Shown here: piece after piece, positions 41,616 to 50,208 of the stretch
Position numbering within the stretch: position 1 is the stretch's first letter
Layout of the letters: each line of letters opens with the position of its first letter
Assembly: GCF_000967655.1 (NCBI RefSeq)
Contig: NZ_JXYA01000039.1
Coordinates: 1-56,231, forward strand
Direction: 5' to 3'
DNA length: 56,231 bases
DNA from: Pseudoalteromonas rubra
GTDB taxonomy: Bacteria; Pseudomonadota; Gammaproteobacteria; Enterobacterales; Alteromonadaceae
Position numbers and translations under genes: made by a program
The notes under the pieces: model-generated
What the model was told of the DNA's origin: nothing
The model's input: the letters and a program-made list of their open reading frames with translations, nothing else
Databases searched by the model: none

Positions 41616-43553
41616 CTATTTCTGGACTAAATAATCAGGTGAGGTCATCACCAGTAAAACGGCCAGGTGCACCAGTCTTAGTGGCTCGGCTTCGTCGTTT
41701 TGCGCCACCGTTTGCAGGATTTGTCTAATCTCCTGTTTGCTGGTGGCGCTGAGCTGTCCGGCGCAGAGCAGCAGATCAAGGCGCTCGATTAAGGCATCCG
41801 GGTTGCCCGCCAGTGCCTGCTCGGCATCGTAGCTTGCCAGAAAGCTTTCTACGGCGTTTTCGGCATTGAGCGGAATGTTTTCTTCGTCATAGCTGGCCTG
41901 CAAGTCTTCAACATCCACTTCCTGCTGTAACCCGGTAATGTAGTAAGTCATAAAGTTGGCGTAGCCGGTAATAGTGCTGGCGTTGGTGATCTGCAGCTCG
42001 GGCGCCACCATGCCACTGGCCGCACTCAGGCTGCCCGGTGCGGTATAACCTGGGCGGAAGAAGTTGAACACACTGGGTGAGCGGTACGGGTGTTGGCCCA
42101 GCATGCTGGCGTCTCGGGTATCCCAGAGCATTTCCTGATATTCAGGGGTGATATTTTTAACTGAGAATGCCCGCGCCCATTGGGTAAAGCGCACTATGGG
42201 TTCGCGGATCTTGCCGCCGCGTTCGGTGGCAGCTGCTCTGGCTTCTGGGTCAAACAAAATGGCGGCCAGGGTTGCGGTTAAATCGCCACGGCGGCCGTTT
42301 CCCACACTACTGCCATCGGGCAATGTGGCCTGACCGCTGCTGAACGCCCCGGAAACGCGGGCGACGTAAGCGGGTGAAGGGTTAGATGTGACCAGCCGCT
42401 GGATCAGCTGCTTTGACACAAATGGCGGTACATTCGGGTGAGCAAAAATATGATCCAGCGCCTGTGTGACCGACGCCTTGGGTCCTGTACCTGCGGCGAT
42501 GGTGGTGCCCAGAAAGGTCTTGCTTTTTTCACTGTGATTCTCCGGGTAGACGGCCATGGGCAGCGCAAATTCGTTGATTTCCTGTGCATCTGAGGTGTCG
42601 TAGTCCAAATCCAGACCGGTAAATACCCGTGCCAGTCCGGTGATGTCCTGATTGGTGTAAAGCTCTTTTGTTGCGCCATTGTCATCTTTTTGCTCGGTGC
42701 CGTCCGGGTTCAGAGCAACCACGCCAATGGTGAACAATTGCAGTAACTCGCGGGCGTAGTTTTCGTCCGGCATTCTGCCGGAAACTTCATCGCCTTTGAG
42801 GTTGCCCATATAGGTGAGGTAAAAGCCCATCGCGGGAGAGTAGGTGACCGCTTCGAGCAGTTCCCGGTAGTTACCAAAGGCATGCTGGATCAGGATATCC
42901 TGATACGAGGCGACGGCCTCTGGTATGTCGGTCAGCTCTTCGCCACCTGCATTGGAGACCACCAATAGCTCAGAGAGGGCAAACGCCATACGCTGACGCA
43001 ACTGATCTTCCCCGGCAATGGCATGACGCCAGAAGGCAACACTGGTCGATTCGATGTAGAGCGCATTAAAATCATCTTCTGCTGTGGGCGGTGGAGTAAA
43101 CTCGCTCACCACCGGCATGATCAGGCTGGGCGGTACTTTAAGCTGTGCTTGAAACCAGCTTGATGCGCTTTTTCCTGTCAGCGTGTCCAAGTCCTGTGGC
43201 CGGGTCCCAAAGGTGGCCTGTTGTAAAAAGCGCGAGGTACTGACGGCGGTGGTAAAAGTCGGATCGGTATTAGATGTATTGTCGTCCGGTGTGTTGTCGT
43301 TGGCGTTATTGTCATCATTATTGTTGGCGTTATTACCTGTACCGGCGTTATTGTTATTATCACCATTGTTGTTGGTGTTATCGCTTGCACTGGCGTTGTT
43401 ACTGCCATTGCCCGAACTTCCGGTGTCCTGTGAAGGTGCTGATACCGGTGCTGGGCTATTCGAGGTGGGTTGGCTAGTGTCACTGCCACCACACCCTGCC
43501 AGGCCCAGGCAAACGCTGAGCAGCAGTATGTTAAGCGGGGTTAGTCTAAACAT
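41616..43553 (-). CDS. DUF1800 lipoprotein
   Basis: A 645-residue protein. A lipobox LGLAGC (Cys21) is followed by a 75-residue Ser/Pro then Asn/Asp-rich linker of low complexity. The DUF1800 domain occupies about residues 100-645: SRFLQQATFGTRPQDLDTL, QRMAFALSELLVVS, MPDENYARELLQLFTIGVVALNPDG and REPIVRFTQWARAF are the recognised blocks. No catalytic role is established. It precedes the DUF1501 gene with an 11-bp gap. The lipid anchor keeps it at the membrane, unlike the Tat-exported partner. Confidence 0.85.
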   Translation of the reverse strand: MFRLTPLNILLLSVCLGLAGCGGSDTSQPTSNSPAPVSAPSQDTGSSGNGSNNASASDNTNNNGDNNNNAGTGNNANNNDDNNANDNTPDDNTSNTDPTFTTAVSTSRFLQQATFGTRPQDLDTLTGKSASSWFQAQLKVPPSLIMPVVSEFTPPPTAEDDFNALYIESTSVAFWRHAIAGEDQLRQRMAFALSELLVVSNAGGEELTDIPEAVASYQDILIQHAFGNYRELLEAVTYSPAMGFYLTYMGNLKGDEVSGRMPDENYARELLQLFTIGVVALNPDGTEQKDDNGATKELYTNQDITGLARVFTGLDLDYDTSDAQEINEFALPMAVYPENHSEKSKTFLGTTIAAGTGPKASVTQALDHIFAHPNVPPFVSKQLIQRLVTSNPSPAYVARVSGAFSSGQATLPDGSSVGNGRRGDLTATLAAILFDPEARAAATERGGKIREPIVRFTQWARAFSVKNITPEYQEMLWDTRDASMLGQHPYRSPSVFNFFRPGYTAPGSLSAASGMVAPELQITNASTITGYANFMTYYITGLQQEVDVEDLQASYDEENIPLNAENAVESFLASYDAEQALAGNPDALIERLDLLLCAGQLSATSKQEIRQILQTVAQNDEAEPLRLVHLAVLLVMTSPDYLVQK

Positions 43554-43658
43554 GGTTTCACTCTCTTACTTAGGGATGCTTTAAGTCTAGAGTGAAACCG
43601 TTTGGAAAGGTTATACAGTTGCCATACGGCTTTAATACAAAATTGTATGCTTAGTGGT

Positions 43659-43678
43659 TCCCGGCTCGCAAGCCGGGA
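43659..43678. repeat. GC-rich hairpin between the DUF1800 and kinase genes
   Basis: TCCCGGCT (43659-43666), CGCA, AGCCGGGA (43671-43678). A compact perfect hairpin without a T-tract that looks like a dispersed intergenic REP-type element; it may also act as the terminator of the two-component genes, whose last stop is at 43735. Confidence 0.5.
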
Positions 43679-43734
43679 TGTCGAAATCGAGAAGTGTGCT
43701 TAGGAGATAAATAAATGACCCACACCAGCTATGA

Positions 43735-45120
43735 CTAATCACTCCGAGCAGGACGTGTGGGGATCTCAATATTAAATACGGCACCGGGCTGTTGTTCAAG
43801 CAGGCATAGCTGCGCTTTATGTACGTCGCAAATGGCCCGCACTATGCTGAGTCCAAGGCCATTGCCAGGGCGGCCACGGCTGATGTCGGCACGATAGAAC
43901 TTATCAAAGACTTTTGGCTGGTCGCATGGAGGGATCCCGGGACCATCGTCACCAACTTGCAGCAGGGCGCTGTCGGTATGACTTTGTAGCCGCAGCCAGA
44001 CATGGGCATCGCTGTGGCTGTGTTCCAGTGCATTTTCCAGTAAGTTGCAGATCAACTGACCCAGCAAGTCTCGGTCACCATGACAATGCACGGCGGGTAC
44101 AATCGATACCTCAAAGCGTCGGCCGCTGTCTTCAAAGACCGGCTGATAGCTTTGTGCCAGCTCGTCAATCAGGGCGGATAAATCAAAGGTTTTAAAGCCC
44201 TGAATATGCTTACCCGATTCGATGGCATTGAGACGCACCAGGTTGTTAAAGGTATTGATGACCTGTGCCAGTTCATTGTTGGCTTTGTCGATATGGCCTT
44301 CGAGGATTGCCGGGTTGTCGAGGTCCTGAACCATACTTTGCAGGCGATTTGAAATGCGCGATAAAGGCGTTTTCAGGTCGTGGGCGATCCCCACCGACAT
44401 GGTTTTCAGATTGCCATGCAGTCGGGTGATTTCATCCAGCATGCGGTTAATGGCAAGGCTGAGCGCAACTATGTCCGGGTTGGCTGTGCTCACTTGAGTG
44501 CGCTTTGAATCCGGCGAGTGGGCCACCTGAGCAAGTTGATCAGAGAGTGCCTGCAAAGTGCGGGTGCGCTTGTACTGCAACCAGGCAATGGCAGCCAAAA
44601 TCAGTGGCAGGCTGAGCAGCGCAAACCAGTGTGTTATTTGGCTATAAAATTCGGCTCTGTGGGCGTGCAGTTCGTCTCGCTTTTGCCAGTAATGCAGTTG
44701 CAGGTTGTCGGGTAAGTTCACCGAAGCCGACAGCAGTTCTACATTGCCTTCCTCGCCAAGTGATACGCTTTGCCACTGCGGCGTTGAGGTCACGGTCAGC
44801 TTAGTATTGGCGCCCAACAGTAGCTGTTCTTGCTTAAACAGCGCAACCAGCCAGCCTTCGTCGAACAAATGGGTTTGCGCTTCGCTATCGGGCCAGACTT
44901 CATCTTCCTCCAGCTCAAACTCCTGTAACACGTGTTCCAGGCCATGCTCTTCCAGTGCGCTCTCAATCTCGCCCAGAAACTCCTCAAACTCATGCTGTTG
45001 CGCTTGTTTATCCTGCCACACCAACAGCTGACCTGTGAGCCACAACAGCAACAGCAGGGTGGCCCAGAGCGCGCCGCCAAGCAGCGCTGTGTGCTTAAGA
45101 TGATAACGGCTAATCATCAT
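43735..45120 (-). CDS. Sensor histidine kinase (OmpR-system type)
   Basis: A 461-residue membrane kinase. Helices at about residues 14-33 and 163-181 enclose an acidic periplasmic sensor (EFEEFLGEIESALEEHGLEHVLQEFELEEDE). HAMP, then the phosphoacceptor GIAHDLKTPLSRI, the N-box ICNLLENALEHS, DDGPGIPP and RPGNGLGLSIVRAI follow. The acidic sensor resembles those that detect cationic peptides or metals. Its start overlaps the regulator stop, so the regulator gene is first in the operon. Confidence 0.9.
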   Translation of the reverse strand: MMISRYHLKHTALLGGALWATLLLLLWLTGQLLVWQDKQAQQHEFEEFLGEIESALEEHGLEHVLQEFELEEDEVWPDSEAQTHLFDEGWLVALFKQEQLLLGANTKLTVTSTPQWQSVSLGEEGNVELLSASVNLPDNLQLHYWQKRDELHAHRAEFYSQITHWFALLSLPLILAAIAWLQYKRTRTLQALSDQLAQVAHSPDSKRTQVSTANPDIVALSLAINRMLDEITRLHGNLKTMSVGIAHDLKTPLSRISNRLQSMVQDLDNPAILEGHIDKANNELAQVINTFNNLVRLNAIESGKHIQGFKTFDLSALIDELAQSYQPVFEDSGRRFEVSIVPAVHCHGDRDLLGQLICNLLENALEHSHSDAHVWLRLQSHTDSALLQVGDDGPGIPPCDQPKVFDKFYRADISRGRPGNGLGLSIVRAICDVHKAQLCLLEQQPGAVFNIEIPTRPARSD

Positions 45121-45793
45121 TGCTGCCCATCAGCAGATAACCGCTGCCGCGAATGGTTTTGATCATGTCAAAAGCAAAGGGCTTATCCAGCTTATTGCGC
45201 AGGCGGCTGACATGGGTTTGCACTAGGCTGGTTTTAGGGTCGAAACTAAATCCCCAGACTTGTTCCAGTAACATGGTTTTGGTGATCAGCTGCTCGGGGT
45301 TCTGCATCATGTATTCCAGGATCTGATATTCCTTGGGCATCAGCTCAATTTCTTTTCCGGCTCTGTATACTCGGCGCGACGTGCGGTTGAGCCGCAGCTC
45401 ACTGTACACCAGCTCCAGTGTATCTGATCTGAGCGGCTGACGTCTGGCAAGGGCTTTTAAACGGGCATACAGCTCGGCAAAGGCAAAGGGTTTGACCAGA
45501 TAATCGTCGGCACCGGCTTCAAGCCCGGCGACCCGATCGGCGGTATCACTCAGTGCGGTGAGCATGATGATGGGTGTCCTGACTTTACTGGCGCGCAACA
45601 CCCGGACGGCGTCCAGACCGTCCATGTTGGGCAACAAGCGGTCAAAAATAATCACATCAAAGGCAGTGGCAGAGGCGCTTAGCATAGCCTGCTCAGCATT
45701 ATTGCAATGCTGCACGCGGGCATTGTGCTGCGCCAGCCCGGCGCAGATAAACTCGGCCGTATCCGGGTCATCTTCAACTAATAAAATATGCAT
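45110..45793 (-). CDS. Response regulator, OmpR/PhoB family
   Basis: A 227-residue regulator. Receiver: MHILLVEDDPDTAEF, the phosphorylated Asp in DVIIFDRLLPNMDGLD, Thr in IIMLTALSD and Lys in DDYLVKPFAF. The winged-helix DNA-binding part begins LELVYSELRLNRTSRRVYRAGKEIELMPKEYQIL and ends SLVQTHVSRLRNKLDKPFAFDMIKTIRGSGYLL. The pair resembles QseBC/CusRS types. It lies first in the operon with the overlapping kinase gene; its targets are not visible here. Confidence 0.9.
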   Translation of the reverse strand: MHILLVEDDPDTAEFICAGLAQHNARVQHCNNAEQAMLSASATAFDVIIFDRLLPNMDGLDAVRVLRASKVRTPIIMLTALSDTADRVAGLEAGADDYLVKPFAFAELYARLKALARRQPLRSDTLELVYSELRLNRTSRRVYRAGKEIELMPKEYQILEYMMQNPEQLITKTMLLEQVWGFSFDPKTSLVQTHVSRLRNKLDKPFAFDMIKTIRGSGYLLMGSNDD

Positions 45794-45929
45794 ACAAACT
45801 TGAGGTTAGCGTCACTGTGTTAAAGCATATCGTATTTTTGCGCCGCTTTGGCATACAATTTTGTATTGTGCTTTTTTTGCGCGTGTGTATAAAATTAAGC
45901 CAATTTATGATGAACATAAGGAAATACAC

Positions 45930-46124
45930 ATGACAGACAAACAAGTCGAAGCCGGGCCTAATCCGGGCCTGTATATTGGAATTGGTGCAGGTATCGGGAC
46001 TGCCATTGGCATTACGGTTGGGGTAACCTTTGATATTCTGGCTTTTTCCATTGCTCCGTGCGCGGGGGCTGGTATAGCCCTGGGTGTTGGACTGTGGGGG
46101 GCTAACAAGCAAGCCGGCAAGTGA
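45930..46124 (+). CDS. Small glycine-rich membrane protein
   Basis: A 64-residue peptide: polar N-terminus, then GLYIGIGAGIGTAIGITVGVTFDIL and APCAGAGIALGVGLWGANKQAGK. Two glycine-zipper-like helices would form a hairpin in the membrane. AAGGAAA at 45918-45924 supports ATG 45930; the open frame begins at 45861 without a ribosome site. No family recognised. Divergent from the two-component operon, whose regulator starts 136 bp away, so it might be controlled by it. Confidence 0.65.
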   Translation: MTDKQVEAGPNPGLYIGIGAGIGTAIGITVGVTFDILAFSIAPCAGAGIALGVGLWGANKQAGK

Positions 46125-46155
46125 TCAGGGCCGGTATATCCAGCCCTATGCGGTG

Positions 46156-46662
46156 TTATTCCTGATAGGCGCCTGCGCTGTAGATCAGCTCATAACTGTG
46201 GCTGTAAATCTCAACGATGTTGCCAAACGGGTCTTCCATATAAATCATCCGATAGGGCTTTTCGCCGGGGTAGTAATAGCGCGGCTTTTCCATACGCCTT
46301 TTACCACCTGCGGCCACGATTTTATCTGCCAGGCCTTCCACATCCGGATCTTGCACACAAAAATGAAAGACGCCGGTTTTCCAGTATTCAAAATTATTAT
46401 CGGGGTTGGTCTGGTTATCGAACTGAAATAGTTCTACGCCAATACGATCGCCGGTAGACAAGTGCGCAATACGAAAGCGCTTCCAGCCCGCGCCAAATAC
46501 GTCGGTGCACATTTCTCCGATGGCGCTGTCGTCTTCAACAATGTCTGTTGGGGCCATAATGACATACCAGCCCATTACCTGAGTGTAAAACTCAACGGCC
46601 TTTTCCAGGTCTGGGACCGAGATGCCGATATGCGAAAAATTACGTGGATAAACCTGGCTCAT
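46156..46662 (-). CDS. VOC-family (glyoxalase/dioxygenase-like) protein
   Basis: A 168-residue vicinal-oxygen-chelate protein. NFSHIGISVPDLEKAVEFYTQVMGW opens the first beta-alpha-beta-beta-beta module, FHFCVQDPDVEGLADKIVAAGG the second, and YMEDPFGNIVEIYSHSYE ends it. Metal ligands are likely the His of SHIGIS, the His of VFHFCV and the Glu of VEIYSH. Divergent from the LysR gene 94 bp away, a standard regulator-target pair. Chemistry cannot be named. Confidence 0.85.
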   Translation of the reverse strand: MSQVYPRNFSHIGISVPDLEKAVEFYTQVMGWYVIMAPTDIVEDDSAIGEMCTDVFGAGWKRFRIAHLSTGDRIGVELFQFDNQTNPDNNFEYWKTGVFHFCVQDPDVEGLADKIVAAGGKRRMEKPRYYYPGEKPYRMIYMEDPFGNIVEIYSHSYELIYSAGAYQE

Positions 46663-46756
46663 AGAATGCTCTCCTCTGTTTGAATGCTGTGCAGGTTACA
46701 AAGACTCTTCTATCAAGTAAAATTATTAAAAATAATCAAAATAAGTATGTTATGTA

Positions 46757-47626
46757 ATGATTAATAACGCCTGGCTACGAACATTTTGCGCCCTGGCTCG
46801 AATTGGGCACTTTACCCGCACGGCTGAGCAGCTACATATGACACAATCGGGTGTGAGCCAGCATGTGCAAAAGTTAGAGGCGCACTTTGGCGTTGCTTTG
46901 CTGCTGCGCGACGGCAAGCAGATTGTACTGACGGAGGCCGGGCAACGGCTGTGCACGCAGGCAAAGCAAATTCTGCAAAGTTTGTCGGACCTTGAGTCCA
47001 GTATAGGCGAGGATCCGCCATTTGAAGGCGCAGTCAGCGTAATGTCACCCGGCAGTGTCGGACTCAGGTTATATCCGCACTTGCTGGCATTGCAGACCCG
47101 CCACCCTGAGCTTGTCATCGATCACCGTTTTGCACCGAATGAGACAATCATCAAGGCGGTGGCACAGGGCAGCGCAGAGCTTGGCCTGACCACGCTAAAG
47201 GCTAAATCGGCCGAGGTCAGATGTGAGGCAATCGCCACCGAGCCTTTGCTATTGGTAACACCAGCAAAGGTACATACGCCAAGCTGGGAAAATCTGGAAT
47301 CGCTGGGGTTTATCGACCATCCCGATGGCGCACATCACAGCGAGCTGTTGCTCAGTGCCAATTTTGCGCAGTTTCAGCACTGCGCTCAGTTTGCACGCAA
47401 GGGCTTTTCTAACCAGATCAATCTGATCCTGGAACCCGTTAGCCGGGGGATAGGGTTTACCGTGTTGCCTGCTTTTGCGGTTGAGGCCTTTGCCCGGCGG
47501 GAACAAATACGCGTTCATTCGCTGAAGTACCCTGTGAGCGAAACTATTTACCTGTGCACAGCGCGGCGTGGCCACTTGCCAGCCAGAGTACACACTGTGA
47601 TAGCGCAGGCCAAAAGCGGCCTGTAA
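46757..47626 (+). CDS. LysR-family transcriptional regulator
   Basis: A 289-residue LysR protein. The N-terminal winged HTH covers residues 1-60 (RTFCALARIGHFTRTAEQLHMTQSGVSQHVQKLEAHFGVALLLRDGKQIVLTEAG), followed by a type-2 periplasmic-binding effector domain (VSVMSPGSVGLRLYPHLLALQTRHPELVIDHRF, RGIGFTVLPAFAVEAF). It lies divergently to the VOC gene and probably controls it from the shared spacer. The spacer is AT-rich around 46700-46750. Confidence 0.9.
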   Translation: MINNAWLRTFCALARIGHFTRTAEQLHMTQSGVSQHVQKLEAHFGVALLLRDGKQIVLTEAGQRLCTQAKQILQSLSDLESSIGEDPPFEGAVSVMSPGSVGLRLYPHLLALQTRHPELVIDHRFAPNETIIKAVAQGSAELGLTTLKAKSAEVRCEAIATEPLLLVTPAKVHTPSWENLESLGFIDHPDGAHHSELLLSANFAQFQHCAQFARKGFSNQINLILEPVSRGIGFTVLPAFAVEAFARREQIRVHSLKYPVSETIYLCTARRGHLPARVHTVIAQAKSGL

Positions 47627-47742
47627 TCGCGACGCGTTTATGCTCACCTGTACTAAATCAATAAATATAGGCTTAGCACTGGCACATCCGGGGCTGAGCC
47701 ATTACTATGCAGACCAAATGAATCAATACGTAGTAAGTAATT

Positions 47743-48078
47743 ATGTCTTTACCTCCTTGCCCAAAATGTAACTCTGAATATGTCTATCAGGACCAGAGTA
47801 ATCTGGTTTGTCCTGAGTGTGCCTATGAGTGGAACCCAAATGAAGTCAATGAAGACGATCTGATCCAGGTAAAAGATGCCAACGGCGCATTGCTGGCCGA
47901 CGGCGACAAGGTGACGGTTATCAAAGATCTGAAAATCAAAGGCAGCTCTCAGGTGATCAAAATTGGCACCAAAGCCCTGGTCCGCCGTGTGCTGGACAAA
48001 AAAGACCACGAACTGGATTGTAAGGTCGATGGTGTGGGCGAAATGATGGTCACAGCCAAGTTCGTTAAAAAAGCCTGA
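47743..48078 (+). CDS. yjdM: PhnA/YjdM zinc-ribbon protein
   Basis: A 111-residue protein. The N-terminal zinc ribbon (LPPCPKCNSEYVYQDQSNLVCPECAYEW, four Cys) is joined to the SH3-like YjdM domain (DGDKVTVIKDLKIKGSSQVIKIGTKALVRRVLDKKDHELDCKVDG.GEMMVTAKFVKK). Its length is that of the family. It was named PhnA from the phosphonate operon, but no phosphonate genes are near and its role remains undefined. Confidence 0.92.
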   Translation: MSLPPCPKCNSEYVYQDQSNLVCPECAYEWNPNEVNEDDLIQVKDANGALLADGDKVTVIKDLKIKGSSQVIKIGTKALVRRVLDKKDHELDCKVDGVGEMMVTAKFVKKA

Positions 48079-48142
48079 TTGTTCTGTTGGACTTGAGATG
48101 ACGGCGTTTAGAGCGAGTCTATTTCCAACACCTCCCTCAGTC

Positions 48143-48164
48143 ATCCCGTGCTCCGACACGGGAT
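48143..48164. repeat. REP-like palindromic hairpin
   Basis: ATCCCGTG (48143-48150), CTCCGA loop, CACGGGAT (48157-48164), preceded by GTC. This style of intergenic palindrome is dispersed in many gammaproteobacteria. The 48079-48360 spacer also contains CGGCGTTTAGAGC and CGGCGTTTGGCGCGCCG and no gene. Confidence 0.6.
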
Positions 48165-48360
48165 CAGCTTACCGACACCACTTTCGTTTTCTTTGGCATT
48201 AACGCTACGCTTGGTTGTTTCCGCGTTGGGCTGGGAATAACGGCGTTTGGCGCGCCGTGATAAGGCTGCTATATATCTGTGTTAAGGTAAATTAACCAAA
48301 CAGTGAACCGGCGCGTTTTCTTAGCCGTACCAGAACGTGTTGGTTTAGAAGGAGCACGCA

Positions 48361-48873
48361 TTGAAAACACTGTTAATTATTATGATGACGCTGGTCATTA
48401 GCAGTTGTCTGGGCATGCCGCAGGGTGTACAGCCCGTGGGGAATTTTGAGCTTAATCGCTATCTGGGTAAATGGTATGAAATTGCCCGGCTGGATCATTC
48501 TTTTGAGCGTGGGCTGAGCAAAGTCACGGCCCAGTACAGCATGCGCGATGATGGCGGCGTAAAGGTCATCAATCGAGGTTATAATGCCGAGGAAAACCAG
48601 TGGCGTGAAGCCGAGGGCAAAGCATTTTTCGTCAATCAGGACGATGAAGCTTATCTGAAAGTGTCTTTCTTCGGTCCGTTTTATGGCGCCTATGTGGTGT
48701 TTGAACTGGATCACGACAACTACCAGTATGCCTTTGTCTCAGGCCCGGACACCGATTATTTGTGGCTGCTTTCAAGAACTCCGCAAGTCGACCAGGCCAT
48801 TATCGACAAGTTTGTGCGTATGGCGGCCGAGCGCGGCTTTGATACCGATTCACTGATTTTTGTCGCGCAGTAA
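48361..48873 (+). CDS. blc: Outer-membrane lipocalin Blc
   Basis: A 170-residue lipoprotein: signal ending VISSC (Cys16), then the lipocalin fold. VGNFELNRYLGKWYEIARLDHSFERGLSKVTAQYS carries the GxW motif. VKVINRGYNAEENQWREAEGKA and FFGPFYGAYVVFELDHDNYQYAFVSGPDTDYLWLLSRTP match Blc closely. Blc binds lysophospholipids at the outer membrane and is induced by stress. Start TTG 48361 follows AGAAGGAGC, a good ribosome site. Confidence 0.92.
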   Translation: MKTLLIIMMTLVISSCLGMPQGVQPVGNFELNRYLGKWYEIARLDHSFERGLSKVTAQYSMRDDGGVKVINRGYNAEENQWREAEGKAFFVNQDDEAYLKVSFFGPFYGAYVVFELDHDNYQYAFVSGPDTDYLWLLSRTPQVDQAIIDKFVRMAAERGFDTDSLIFVAQ

Positions 48874-48922
48874 TTTTTTAGCTCAGCAACTTTTGTAGCG
48901 CAGTAACATCGCACGTTCGGCG

Positions 48923-50203
48923 CTAACCGAGCGGCAACTGAATCCTGGCCCTGGCACCGCGCTGATCAGTGCGGTTGACCAGCGTCAGCTGGCCGTTGTG
49001 CTGTTCCACAATGTTTTTGCACAGCACCAGGCCAATGCCTTTACCATTTTCTTTTGTGGTGTAAAAAGGCACAAACAGATTATCCGGATTACTGACACCA
49101 GGACCCTGATCCAGAATGTCGATAAAGGCATACTGGGTGGTTTTGCTGATGACAATTTCAACACCGGCAGGTTCGTCACTGGCCTCCAGCGCATTGGTGA
49201 TCAGATTAACCAGCACTTGCTCCATCAGGCTAACATCTACATGCAGCGTAAAAGACGCTGTGGCAGAGCAGGTGAGCTGCGTGCCATAAAGCGCCTGCAT
49301 TGGGCGCAGCAGGGTATCTGTGGTGACTTCCTCCAAATGCAACTGATGTTGCCTTGCCACGCTTGCATAGCGGTTAACGAACGACATCAGCCCATCGCTG
49401 CGCTGCACAATGACCGCAAGCGCCTGATCAAAATCGGCCTGCGTATCCGCGCCGGGTTGCAGCATTTGCAACGTTTGCGCCAGCGACTTAATGGGGGAGA
49501 GCGAGTTGTGGATCTCATGGCTCAGAATGCGGATCATTTTTTGCCAGGCGTCGCGCTGCGCCTGACTGACCACCGACTGCACATCGGTGAGGATCAACAA
49601 GTGGGCATGGCTGTCGTTTATGGGGATCCGGCTTTGCCTTAGCTGCCATTGTTGCGCAAGTGAAGGATGGCTGAACTGCCACTGGCCACTAGACTGAACC
49701 AGGCTGAAATGATGTGCTTTGGTGAGCCGTTGCGTTTGCCAGGGCTTGCCGGTCCAGTTGGAGAAAGCGTCGTTGGCATGCACCAGCGCATTGCTTTGGT
49801 CGAAAATGGCAATCGGACTGGGCAGCTGCTCAATCAGCCGAAACAGCAAAATAGCCTGATGATCCCGTGCTGATTTATACGCCTGCAAGTGCGTGCACAG
49901 CTGGCTGGTTTCGGCTTGTAATTGTGCCAGGATCCCGCTTTGGTCGGCGCTGTAAAAACGTTGGCCATAATCCTCAAGGCGCATGGCTTCGATTGTGGTG
50001 GTCAGGTGGTAAAAGGGCTGCACAAGGCGCTGTTTTATGCTCTGTAACAGCAATACCGCCGGACCTAATACCAGCACCCACAGGGTAACAACACCCAGCC
50101 AGCCGCTGCCCAGGCTCAGCAGTAACCCGGTGCTGAGACTGGCCAGCAGCAGCCAGACAAGCGTTAAAAATAGCGTTGTGAATCGCTCGTAGTTCAGAGA
50201 CAT
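48923..50203 (-). CDS. Sensor histidine kinase (NtrB/AtoS type)
   Basis: A 426-residue kinase with two N-terminal helices (about 12-28 and 35-50), a linker, a PAS domain (LIEQLPSPIAIFDQSNALVHANDAFSNWTGK) and a transmitter: H-box RILSHEIHNSLSPIKSLAQTLQ, N-box LVNLITNALEASDE, DQGPGVSNPDN and KGIGLVLCKNIVEQH. Last gene of the operon; only 5 bp follow the regulator stop. It lacks a large periplasmic sensor, so it probably senses the membrane or an internal signal. Confidence 0.9.
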   Translation of the reverse strand: MSLNYERFTTLFLTLVWLLLASLSTGLLLSLGSGWLGVVTLWVLVLGPAVLLLQSIKQRLVQPFYHLTTTIEAMRLEDYGQRFYSADQSGILAQLQAETSQLCTHLQAYKSARDHQAILLFRLIEQLPSPIAIFDQSNALVHANDAFSNWTGKPWQTQRLTKAHHFSLVQSSGQWQFSHPSLAQQWQLRQSRIPINDSHAHLLILTDVQSVVSQAQRDAWQKMIRILSHEIHNSLSPIKSLAQTLQMLQPGADTQADFDQALAVIVQRSDGLMSFVNRYASVARQHQLHLEEVTTDTLLRPMQALYGTQLTCSATASFTLHVDVSLMEQVLVNLITNALEASDEPAGVEIVISKTTQYAFIDILDQGPGVSNPDNLFVPFYTTKENGKGIGLVLCKNIVEQHNGQLTLVNRTDQRGARARIQLPLG

Positions 50204-50208
50204 CAGGT

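Noticed and set aside
42148..45162. Long open frames antisense to the DUF1800, kinase and regulator genes
   Set aside because: They mirror the codon bias of the real genes, lack ribosome sites and show low-complexity Leu/Ser/Cys runs typical of shadow frames.
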